DNA of 36,234 nt from Burkholderiales bacterium UBA2463 (GTDB taxonomy: Bacteria > Pseudomonadota > Gammaproteobacteria > Burkholderiales > Burkholderiaceae_A), in NCBI GenBank assembly GCA_002342295.1, contig DDPR01000005.1, positions 1-36,234 of the forward strand, given 5' to 3'. Under the pieces are notes generated by a model that had not been told where the DNA came from, did no database searches, and was given only the letters and a program-made list of their open reading frames with translations. Made by a program: the position numbers and the translations under genes. Position 1 is the stretch's first letter. Every line of letters begins with the position of its first letter. Below are positions 15,964 to 23,118 of the stretch, piece by piece.

Positions 15964-17260
15964 CCACCAGCGTGGCCTGGACACGACCCAGAAGCTCGTG
16001 GCCAAGGTAAGGCGTATTGCGCCCTTGCGTGGTGAGACTGTCGTTGGTTACAAGCCAGGGCTCACTTGCGAGAAAGATGCAGAGGTCGGCCTGCGCACCG
16101 ACATGAAGGCTGCCCGCATCACGCTGAAGAATTCGGGCGGGGCCCGATGTCAGAAGGGTCAGTGCGCGCTCCAGACTCAGCTTGTCTTCACTTGCCCACT
16201 TGAGGGTAAGCGGCAAGAGGAGCTCTAGGCCAATAACTCCGGGCTCAGCCTCCCCGAATGGAAGCTGCTTGGCATCGTCATCCACGGGGGCGTGGTCTGA
16301 GCAGATGGCATCGAGGGTGCCATCGAGCAGACCCGCGCGAATGGCTGCCCGGTCTCTCTGGCTTCGGAAGGGGGGGTCGACACGCAGATTGCTGTCGTAG
16401 TCACCAATATCGACGTCCGTGAGGTGAAGGTGATGCACGGCCACGTCTGCGGAAACGGGAAGGCCCTCCGCCTTCGCGCGACGCACGAGCTCAACACCTG
16501 CCGCCGATGAGAGGCGACAGACATGCAGTCGCACCCCCGTCTGACGCACCAGCTCAAAAAGCGTGTAGAGCCGAAGCGTCTCATTGGCCACGGGCACACC
16601 CGGCAGGCCCAGACGGCTGGCCATCGCGCCGCTGTGCGCAACCCCCGATGCGCCTAGCCAGGGGTCTCGTGCATAGGCCCATACCGTGTAGCCGAAGGTC
16701 TTGGCGTATTGCATGGCCCGAAAGAGCACCTGAGTGTCTTTCACAGGGTGCGTGGACTGGGAGAACCCCACGCAGCCAGCCTCTGTGAGTTCTGCCATCT
16801 CGGTCAAGCCCTCACCGCGAAGCCCAACAGTAAGGGCGCCCAGCGGATGAACGTGGGCCTGCCCAAGACCTCGGGCCCGATGCTTCAACATCTCCACCAG
16901 GCCCGGTTCGTCAAGCGGTGGATCGGTGTCTGGGGGGCAGACGAGTCGCGTCACACCCCCTGCAACAGCGGCGCGCATCTCGGTCTCGAGCGTGGCCTTG
17001 TACTCAAAACCTGGCTCGCGAAGTCGCGCTGCAAGGTCAATAAGCCCGGGGGCCACCATGGCCCCCTTGGCCTGGAGCGTGAGGTCCGCCTGAAAGCCCG
17101 CAAGGGCCAGGCCCGCGGGCTGGATGGCTTGAATGCTGCCATTGGCAATGTAGAGGTCGCTCGATGAGGAGTGCTGACCGGCCGAGTCGATGACCTGCCC
17201 ACCCAGAATGGCAATGCGCGGTGAGGGCGCTGATGAGAAGGGGTTCACCGAGCGGTTCAT
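15926..17260 (-). CDS. pyrC': Dihydroorotase-like protein, probably inactive (PyrC')
   Basis: Type I dihydroorotase-like protein of 444 residues. The metal motif that should read D-x-H-x-H-x-R-E-P-G is D75-L-A77-A-R79-L-R81-E-P-G, so both first-site histidines are gone. DHAP survives near the C-terminus but the following residues diverge. In pseudomonads a similar non-catalytic PyrC' is a structural subunit needed for aspartate carbamoyltransferase assembly. Its start overlaps the pyrB stop by four bases (ATGA), which fits a stoichiometric complex with PyrB. A separate active pyrC must then exist elsewhere in the genome (inference). Confidence 0.9.
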   Translation of the reverse strand: MNRSVNPFSSAPSPRIAILGGQVIDSAGQHSSSSDLYIANGSIQAIQPAGLALAGFQADLTLQAKGAMVAPGLIDLAARLREPGFEYKATLETEMRAAVAGGVTRLVCPPDTDPPLDEPGLVEMLKHRARGLGQAHVHPLGALTVGLRGEGLTEMAELTEAGCVGFSQSTHPVKDTQVLFRAMQYAKTFGYTVWAYARDPWLGASGVAHSGAMASRLGLPGVPVANETLRLYTLFELVRQTGVRLHVCRLSSAAGVELVRRAKAEGLPVSADVAVHHLHLTDVDIGDYDSNLRVDPPFRSQRDRAAIRAGLLDGTLDAICSDHAPVDDDAKQLPFGEAEPGVIGLELLLPLTLKWASEDKLSLERALTLLTSGPARILQRDAGSLHVGAQADLCIFLASEPWLVTNDSLTTQGRNTPYLGHELLGRVQATLVDGHCVYRAPTQG

Positions 17261-18222
17261 GGCCGGACCTCCGAGAGCAGGTGCATCACTGCCATGCGCA
17301 CCGCGATTCCAAAAGTGACCTGCGTGAGAATGACCGACTGCGCACCGTCGGCCACCACCGAGTCAATCTCCACCCCACGGTTCATGGGCCCCGGATGCAT
17401 CACGATGGCATCGGGCTTTGCGCGCCTGAGGCGCTGCTCAGTCAATCCATAGTGTTTGAAATACTCCTGAGGACTCGGCAGCATGGCACCCCGCATCCGC
17501 TCGTTCTGCAGGCGCAGGGCAATCACCACATCCACACCTTCGAGGCCCTCATCAAGGTTCGTGAAGGGCTTCACTCCCATCTCCGAGAGCCCCGAGGGCA
17601 TGAGAGTGAGCGGTGCGACCACTCGAATATCGGGCACGCCGAGCGTGGAGAGTGCATGGATGTCTGAGCGCGCCACGCGCGAGTGCAAGACATCGCCCAC
17701 CAGCGCCACACGCAGCTGATGAAAGTCGCCCTTGAAGTGGCGAATGGTGAACATATCGAGAAGAGCCTGCGTGGGGTGCGCGTGACGACCGTCTCCCGCA
17801 TTCAGAATATGGATGTGGGGCGCAACCTGATTGATGTGGCGGGCGATGAGATAGGGCGCGCCTGCCTGGTTGTGACGAACCACAAACATGTCGGCCTTCA
17901 TCGCCGCCAGGTTGTCGATGGTGTCTAGAAGCGACTCGCCCTTCGCGGTGCTCGACGCACTCACATTCAGATTCACCACGTCTGCAGAGAGTTTGCGCGC
18001 CGCAATCTCAAAGGTCGTCCGCGTGCGGGTGGAGTTTTCAAAGAAGAGGTTGAAGATGCTCTGGCCGGCGAGGAAGTCGGCGTTCTTCACTTCCATTCGA
18101 TCGATGTCGAGAAAGTCGCTCGCGTGATCGAGGATCTTTTGGAGAATGGCGCGCGGCAACTCCTCGGTGGAGAGCAGGTGGGTGAGTTCACCCCGGCCGT
18201 TAAGCTGAATGGACCTTGGCAT
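17257..18222 (-). CDS. pyrB: Aspartate carbamoyltransferase catalytic subunit
   Basis: Cytoplasmic enzyme of 321 residues making N-carbamoyl-L-aspartate, the committed step of UMP synthesis. The carbamoyl-phosphate site is STRTRT (64-69). Other landmarks are SSTAKGESLLDT (the 80s-loop Ser/Lys), HPTQALLDM, and the aspartate-binding region with MHPGPMNRGVE. It overlaps ruvX by 23 bases upstream and pyrC' by four downstream. No pyrI or pyrR is adjacent, although pyrR sits in this position in many relatives. Confidence 0.96.
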   Translation of the reverse strand: MPRSIQLNGRGELTHLLSTEELPRAILQKILDHASDFLDIDRMEVKNADFLAGQSIFNLFFENSTRTRTTFEIAARKLSADVVNLNVSASSTAKGESLLDTIDNLAAMKADMFVVRHNQAGAPYLIARHINQVAPHIHILNAGDGRHAHPTQALLDMFTIRHFKGDFHQLRVALVGDVLHSRVARSDIHALSTLGVPDIRVVAPLTLMPSGLSEMGVKPFTNLDEGLEGVDVVIALRLQNERMRGAMLPSPQEYFKHYGLTEQRLRRAKPDAIVMHPGPMNRGVEIDSVVADGAQSVILTQVTFGIAVRMAVMHLLSEVRP

Positions 18223-18607
18223 TCAACAATCCTTGCAGAAGTATGGCGGCGGCCTGCGCATCAAGGTTCTCTGATTCCGGGGCCAGCGCCGAAGTGTAGC
18301 GCTCATCCTCAAGCACAACCGGCAGGCCCGTTCGACCGGCAAGCTGCTGTGCAAACCGCTGGCAGCGAGCGGCAAAGGGATGCGCTGCTCCATCGGGGTA
18401 AACAGGAAGGCCAACCACAAGCCCAGCGGGCTGCCACTCGGCAATCAGCTCGGCAATGCGAGCAAAGCGCTGATCTTTTGGATTTGTGGGGATGACCACG
18501 AGGGGCCGAGCGCCTCCGGTGAGGCTATTGCCAATGGCCACTCCGATCCGCACTTCGCCGAAATCGAAGGCCAGCAAGACGCCGGCCGGAGCCTCAGGCG
18601 TGGCCAA
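18200..18607 (-). CDS. ruvX: RuvX/YqgF, RNase H-fold pre-16S rRNA nuclease
   Basis: Small RNase H-fold protein of 135 residues, involved in maturing the 16S rRNA 5' end and annotated as a putative Holliday-junction resolvase. Acidic catalytic residues are in LAFDFG (Asp15), EDERYTS (Asp101/Glu102) and LDAQAAA (Asp116); GLP follows the core strand. The only plausible start at 18607 is TTG, with GGAG three bases upstream, which is short; a TTG at 18577 is an alternative. It overlaps algH by 14 bases and pyrB by 23, in the conserved order algH-ruvX-pyr. Confidence 0.92.
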   Translation of the reverse strand: MATPEAPAGVLLAFDFGEVRIGVAIGNSLTGGARPLVVIPTNPKDQRFARIAELIAEWQPAGLVVGLPVYPDGAAHPFAARCQRFAQQLAGRTGLPVVLEDERYTSALAPESENLDAQAAAILLQGLLNAKVHSA

Positions 18608-19178
18608 CGGCTCCAGACAGATTCAAGGGGTCAAACCCCAGCATCTGAAAAGCGGCCCCCATCCGATCCTCGGCGGGCAGATCAAACAAGAGCGAGAAGT
18701 CTTCGTCGTGCAAAGGGACGGTGAGCCAGGCATTGGCGGCGAGCTCCGCATCGAGCTGGCCGGGCGCCCAGCCCGAGTAGCCCAGACTCACGAGCATGCG
18801 TGAGGGGCCGCGATTGTTTGCAACGGCCTCAAGGACATCGCGAGAGGACGTAAGCCCCACGCTGCCCACCACAGCGAGCGTTGAACTCCATGACCCCAGG
18901 GGCTCATGAAGCACAAAGCCGCGGTCAGTCTGGACGGGGCCACCGACCATGACGGGGTAGTCCTCGAGGGGGTGACCATCGAGGCTGAGGTCTAGCCGGG
19001 AGAAAAGAGTGCCAAGCGTCATGTCGGAGGGGCGGTTGATCACCAGACCCATGGCCCCACGAGGCGTGTGCTCTGCGACGAAGACCACGGTGCCGCCAAA
19101 CTGCGGGTCGAGCAGGGAGGGCATGGCCACCAAAAGCTGACCGGCTACGCTCGGAAAGTCAGGATCATCTTGCGACAT
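18594..19178 (-). CDS. algH: AlgH/YqgE (UPF0301) family protein
   Basis: Conserved cytoplasmic protein of 194 residues from ATG 19178, chosen because a perfect AGGAGG lies 8 bases upstream and homologues begin just before GQLLVAMPSL. Landmarks are the LVAMPSLLDPQFGGTVVFV strand, RGAMGLVINRP, the VGGPVQTDRGFVLH stretch and GYSGWAPGQLD. Function is not settled; it was named from alginate regulation in Pseudomonas. A longer reading frame opens at ATG 19241, itself preceded by TAGAAT exactly six bases upstream, so a leaderless longer form of 215 residues is possible. Operon with ruvX-pyrB-pyrC'. Confidence 0.92.
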   Translation of the reverse strand: MSQDDPDFPSVAGQLLVAMPSLLDPQFGGTVVFVAEHTPRGAMGLVINRPSDMTLGTLFSRLDLSLDGHPLEDYPVMVGGPVQTDRGFVLHEPLGSWSSTLAVVGSVGLTSSRDVLEAVANNRGPSRMLVSLGYSGWAPGQLDAELAANAWLTVPLHDEDFSLLFDLPAEDRMGAAFQMLGFDPLNLSGAVGHA

Positions 19179-19186
19179 GTCGCCGT

Positions 19187-19192
19187 CCTCCT
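19187..19192 (-). promoter_or_regulatory. Consensus Shine-Dalgarno deciding the algH start
   Basis: AGGAGG on the reverse strand, 8 bases before ATG 19178. It is the strongest ribosome-binding site noticed in the window and supports the internal start over ATG 19241. Confidence 0.8.
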
Positions 19193-19247
19193 GCGCCTCT
19201 CGAAGGGCAGAATCGAATTCGTCGGTCCAGAGCTGGCCCATGCCCTT

Positions 19248-19253
19248 ATTCTA
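19248..19253 (-). promoter_or_regulatory. Candidate -10 (TAGAAT) of the algH-ruvX-pyr unit
   Basis: TAGAAT on the reverse strand, five of six matches to consensus, six bases before ATG 19241. If active, transcription starts at that ATG, giving either a leaderless long AlgH or a 63-base leader for the ATG at 19178. Confidence 0.45.
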
Positions 19254-19281
19254 CCCTCGGTTCATCAAATAAAGGAATGTT

Positions 19282-20757
19282 TTGTCCACTCCCATCACCC
19301 TGGTTTGGCTGCGTCGAGACCTTCGACTCCACGACCACGCAGCTCTGGCCCATGCGCTTACCCTTCCGGGGTCCATTCAGCCGGTCTTTGTCTTCGATGA
19401 GGCCATCCTCGCACCCCTGCGCTCAGGCACGCCAGAATCTGCGCTCACGGCCGATCGGCGAGTGAGCTTTATTCACCAGAGCCTCGAGTCCCTCGGTGAG
19501 GAGCTTGCCGAATTCAAGGGCAGCATCATCGCGGTACATGGCCTTGCAACCCAAGAAATTCCGAGGCTCGCACGGGAACTCAAGGCCTCGCACGTGGTCT
19601 ACGCTGGCGATGACGAGCCCGACGCCCTTCTGCGAGACGCGACCATCGAGTCCTCCCTCGCCACCCTGGGCATCAAGATGGTGCGCGTGAAAGACCAGTG
19701 CATTTTTGAGCGAGACGAGGTGCTCACGGGCGCAGGAGGCGCCTTCTCTGTCTTCACCCCGTATAAAAACGCCTGGCTCAAACGTCTAGAGGCAGACCCC
19801 GGTGCAATCGGCGCTCGAGACTGCTCAGGACTTGCTGGTCGCCTGGCCAGGCATCCGAGTGCATTGCCGAGCCTTGCCTCAATGAGCTTTGACCAGGCCG
19901 CGCAGACGGGACTCAAGGCGGGATCTAAAGGTGCGCAGGCTCTACTTCAAGACTTTCTGGGTCGTATGGGTCGCTATAGACAGGCCCGAGACTTTCCGAG
20001 CGTGCGCGGCCCCTCCTACCTCTCTGTCCATCTTCGGTTTGGAACCATCAGTGTGCGCGAACTCGTGCGTCATGCACGAACCTTCATCCAATCACACCCA
20101 GCAGAGGCCGAGGGCGCGCAGACTTGGCTCTCTGAGCTCATCTGGCGAGACTTCTACATGCAGATCCTCTGGCACCATCCCCATGTCGTCGGGGCCAGCT
20201 TCCGCCCAGAATACGACAGGGTCTGCTGGCTGGAGGAGAACGAGGAGTTTGCCCGCCTCTTCTCATCGTGGTGCGAGGGGAAAACGGGCTATCCCATTGT
20301 CGATGCCGGCATGCGGCAGCTCAACGAGAGTGGCTATATGCACAATCGGCTGCGCATGGTGGTGGCGAGTTTTCTCACCAAAGATCTTGGCATTCACTGG
20401 AAGTACGGGGAGCGCTATTTCGCGCGCCACCTCAATGATTTCGACCTCTCGGCAAACAATGGGGGCTGGCAGTGGGCAGCATCCACAGGCTGTGACGCCC
20501 AGCCCTACTTTCGAATCTTCAACCCGGTCAGCCAGAGCGAGCGCTTTGATCCCAAGGGCGCATTTATTCGGCGCTACGTGCCCGAGATTGCAAGCCTAGA
20601 TGACAAGCACATTCACGCGCCATGGCTTGCGCCCGCACTCGTCTTACAGGCCAGCGGTGTGGAACTGGGGCGGACCTACCCCAATCCCATCGTCGATCAT
20701 GCGCAAGCGCGAGAAGCCACGCTCGCGCGCTTTGCCGTGGTGAAAAAAAAGGCCTAG
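19282..20757 (+). CDS. phrB: Deoxyribodipyrimidine photo-lyase (class I)
   Basis: Light-driven DNA repair enzyme of 491 residues that splits cyclobutane pyrimidine dimers. It has an N-terminal antenna domain (TLVWLRRDLRLHDHAAL) and a C-terminal FAD domain with RDFY, GYPIVDAGMRQL, MHNRLRMVVASFL, FDLSANNGGWQWAASTG and PYFRIFNP. The start is TTG at 19282: AAGGA lies 5 bases upstream and the nearby ATG (19277) is out of frame. Antenna type (MTHF or deazaflavin) is not determined. It is divergent from algH and shares CTAG with the stop of the rubredoxin gene. Confidence 0.95.
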   Translation: MSTPITLVWLRRDLRLHDHAALAHALTLPGSIQPVFVFDEAILAPLRSGTPESALTADRRVSFIHQSLESLGEELAEFKGSIIAVHGLATQEIPRLARELKASHVVYAGDDEPDALLRDATIESSLATLGIKMVRVKDQCIFERDEVLTGAGGAFSVFTPYKNAWLKRLEADPGAIGARDCSGLAGRLARHPSALPSLASMSFDQAAQTGLKAGSKGAQALLQDFLGRMGRYRQARDFPSVRGPSYLSVHLRFGTISVRELVRHARTFIQSHPAEAEGAQTWLSELIWRDFYMQILWHHPHVVGASFRPEYDRVCWLEENEEFARLFSSWCEGKTGYPIVDAGMRQLNESGYMHNRLRMVVASFLTKDLGIHWKYGERYFARHLNDFDLSANNGGWQWAASTGCDAQPYFRIFNPVSQSERFDPKGAFIRRYVPEIASLDDKHIHAPWLAPALVLQASGVELGRTYPNPIVDHAQAREATLARFAVVKKKA

Positions 20758-20918
20758 ATCTGCACCATCTCGAAGTCGGACTTCTGTGCCCCGCACTCTG
20801 GGCATGTCCAGGTGATGGGCACATCCTCCCACTTGGTTCCCGGAGCAATGCCCTCATCGGGCAGGCCTGCAGCCTCGTCATAAATCCAGCCGCAGATCAG
20901 GCACATGTAGCAATTCAT
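20754..20918 (-). CDS. rubA: Rubredoxin
   Basis: A 54-residue protein with two CxxC iron-binding knuckles, MCLICGW and TCPECGA, and the family core YDEAAGLPDEGIAPGTKWED. It holds one Fe(Cys)4 centre and carries single electrons in the cytoplasm, for example to oxidoreductases or alkane hydroxylases. It ends in FEMVQI, the usual C-terminus. ATG 20918 is chosen; an in-frame ATG at 20930 would add four residues. It is divergent from hemL over a short gap with a striking palindrome, and its stop overlaps that of phrB. In many relatives a thiD gene lies between rubredoxin and hemL; it is missing here. Confidence 0.95.
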   Translation of the reverse strand: MNCYMCLICGWIYDEAAGLPDEGIAPGTKWEDVPITWTCPECGAQKSDFEMVQI

Positions 20919-20945
20919 TGCATTCACCATCCCGAAGATGAAGTT

Positions 20946-20965
20946 CTAGAATGGCCCCATTCTAG
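20946..20965. promoter_or_regulatory. 20-bp palindrome with a -10-like TAGAAT in each arm
   Basis: CTAGAATGG (20946-20954) and CCATTCTAG (20957-20965) are perfect 9-base inverted arms around a two-base centre. TAGAAT reads forward at 20947-20952 and on the reverse strand at 20959-20964. It lies in the 77-base gap between divergent rubredoxin and hemL, so it may be an operator, a symmetric divergent promoter, or both. No convincing -35 is seen for either direction. Confidence 0.6.
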
Positions 20966-20995
20966 CCACCTCCCCCTGCAGACCCCCGAGCCCTC

Positions 20996-22303
20996 ATGAC
21001 CCAGCCCAACATCAATAAGAGCGAAGCCCTCTTTGCTCAGGCCCAACACACCATACCCGGCGGCGTGAACTCGCCGGTCCGAGCCTTTCGATCGGTCGGC
21101 GGCACACCTCGCTTCTTTGCTCGCGCTCAGGGGCCTTACGTCTGGGATGCAGATGGCAACCGATATGTCGACACCATCTGCTCCTGGGGGCCTGCCATTG
21201 TTGGACATGCCCACCCGGAGGTCATCTCTGCGGTTCAGAAGGCCGCCGAGGGCGGACTCTCTTTTGGCGCGCCCACGGAGGGAGAGGTGACACTTGCCGA
21301 GTGGGTCCGCGAGCACCTGCCTTCGATGGAGATGATGCGGCTCACCTCAAGCGGCACTGAGGCCACCATGTCGGCCATTCGCGTCGCGCGGGGCTACACC
21401 GGACGCAGCAAGATCGTGAAGTTCGAGGGCTGCTATCACGGCCATGTCGATAGCCTCTTGGTCAAGGCGGGCTCAGGCCTGCTCACCTTCGGCAATCCCG
21501 ACTCTGCGGGCATTCCGCCGAGCTTTGCGGCCGAGACCATCGTGCTGGACTACAACGACATCGAGGGTGTGAAGGCCTGTTTCGCCGCGCATGGCAGCGA
21601 TATCGCAGCGGTCATCGTCGAGCCCATCGCAGGCAATATGAACCTTGTGCGGCCCGTGGCTGGCTTTCTAGAGACACTGCGCGAGCAGTGCTCTGCTGCG
21701 GGAAGCGTGCTCATCTTCGACGAGGTGATGACCGGCTTTCGGGTGGGACCCCAAGGCGTTCAGGGCCTCACGGGGATTCGGCCCGACCTCACGACCCTTG
21801 GCAAGGTGATAGGCGGGGGCATGCCCATGGGCGCCTTCGGCGGCCGAAAAGACATCATGCAGGTGGTGGCCCCCATCGGGCCCGTCTACCAGGCCGGCAC
21901 GCTCTCGGGCAACCCCGTTGCCGTTGCCGCAGGACTCGCCACCCTTCGCATCGTCTCGCAGCCTCACTTCTTTACGCGACTCACAGCGCTCACAGCGGAG
22001 CTCATGTCCGGCCTTGAACACGCAGCGCGAAACGCAGGCCTGACGGCATTTCGAGCCGACAGCGTGGGGGGCATGTTTGGCCTCTACTTCAGCGAGGCCC
22101 TCCCAAAATCGCTTTCAGACGTCTCAGCAAGCAACCGTGAACGGTTTAACCGGTTCTTCCACGCCATGCTGGCCCGCGGTGTCTACCTCGCCCCCTCGGC
22201 GTATGAGGCTGGATTTCTCTCCATCCAGCATGAGGGTGAGCCCGCGCAAGAAATTCTTCGGGCTGCTCAAGCGTCCTTTGCCGAGCTTGCAGGCACGCAT
22301 TAG
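20996..22303 (+). CDS. hemL: Glutamate-1-semialdehyde 2,1-aminomutase
   Basis: PLP/PMP enzyme of 435 residues that converts glutamate-1-semialdehyde to 5-aminolevulinate in the C5 route to haem. Landmarks are IPGGVNSPVRAF (20-31), SSGTEATMSAIR (118-129), YHGH (147-150), FDEVMTGFRV (241-250) and the PLP lysine Lys270 in TLGKVIGGGMP. Family length. The ATG at 20996 lacks a clear Shine-Dalgarno. Transcription may start at the palindrome-linked TAGAAT, giving a leader of roughly 37 bases. It shares TTAG with the stop of gluQ. Confidence 0.96.
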   Translation: MTQPNINKSEALFAQAQHTIPGGVNSPVRAFRSVGGTPRFFARAQGPYVWDADGNRYVDTICSWGPAIVGHAHPEVISAVQKAAEGGLSFGAPTEGEVTLAEWVREHLPSMEMMRLTSSGTEATMSAIRVARGYTGRSKIVKFEGCYHGHVDSLLVKAGSGLLTFGNPDSAGIPPSFAAETIVLDYNDIEGVKACFAAHGSDIAAVIVEPIAGNMNLVRPVAGFLETLREQCSAAGSVLIFDEVMTGFRVGPQGVQGLTGIRPDLTTLGKVIGGGMPMGAFGGRKDIMQVVAPIGPVYQAGTLSGNPVAVAAGLATLRIVSQPHFFTRLTALTAELMSGLEHAARNAGLTAFRADSVGGMFGLYFSEALPKSLSDVSASNRERFNRFFHAMLARGVYLAPSAYEAGFLSIQHEGEPAQEILRAAQASFAELAGTH

Positions 22304-23118
22304 CAAAGCGTTTTCCAGACGGGCAGAACCCGCTCGACCCAGGCCCTGGGCATGTGCTGCTCAAGGTGAGTCCAAGCGCGCGTCAGTTGGCCGTGAACCG
22401 CCTGACCCGAGCCCAGTGCGGGGGCCTGGGTCTGCTTCGAGAGTTTCTCCCCCCGAGCATTGACCACCAGTGGCACGTGTAAGACCTCGGTCTTTGGTAG
22501 GCCGAGGGCCTCTTGCAGCCAACGATGTCGCGGCAGCATCTGCTCGAGGTCGGCACCCCGAACCACCCGCGTGACGCCCTGGTAGGCATCATCAACCACC
22601 ACTGCAAGGTGGTAGGCCCAGAGCCCGTCTGCTCGCCTCACGACAAAGTCGTTCTCACCCTGTGGACTGCAAAACCGCCAGCTGCGAGCGGCGGTCTGCG
22701 CCTGCGCTGGCGCATGGCGGCAGGTTCCCGGGTAGCGCACCTCACCTTCTGGAAGGCGCGTGGTCTCTCCCCTTCGCACGGCCTCCTCAAGCTGGCTTCG
22801 CGTGCACGAGCAAGCAAAGACGAATTGGGGCTGAAGCGCCTGCAAGGCAGTCTCGTAGGCCGCATGTCGCGCGCTTTGAAAAAGAACACCCCGGGGCGCA
22901 TCGGGCCAGTCATCCCATGTGAGGCCGTGGTCTCGAAGCTGCTGAAGAATTTGTGCGGCCGCCCCAGCCTGCTCGCGGGGAGGGTCGAGGTCCTCCAAGC
23001 GCACCCACCATTTCAGACCGTGGGCCCGAGCATCCAGAAAACTTGCAAGCGCGGCCACCAGAGAGCCCTCGTGTAGAGGGCCGGTGGGCGAGGGCGCAAA
23101 ACGGCCTGCCCCGCTCAC
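22300..23118 (-). CDS. gluQ: Glutamyl-Q tRNA(Asp) synthetase
   Basis: Truncated class I synthetase paralogue of 272 residues that attaches glutamate to queuosine of tRNA(Asp). It has the catalytic core RFAPSPTGPLHEGSL (6-20, HEGS in place of HIGH), RLEDLDPPR (40-48), the zinc knuckle C103-x-C105 with Cys133, and KLSKQT (225-230). The anticodon domain of GluRS is absent, as expected. Start is GTG, overlapping the rhlE stop (GTGA), so it is probably translated by coupling. It converges on hemL. Confidence 0.94.
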   Translation of the reverse strand: MSGAGRFAPSPTGPLHEGSLVAALASFLDARAHGLKWWVRLEDLDPPREQAGAAAQILQQLRDHGLTWDDWPDAPRGVLFQSARHAAYETALQALQPQFVFACSCTRSQLEEAVRRGETTRLPEGEVRYPGTCRHAPAQAQTAARSWRFCSPQGENDFVVRRADGLWAYHLAVVVDDAYQGVTRVVRGADLEQMLPRHRWLQEALGLPKTEVLHVPLVVNARGEKLSKQTQAPALGSGQAVHGQLTRAWTHLEQHMPRAWVERVLPVWKTLC

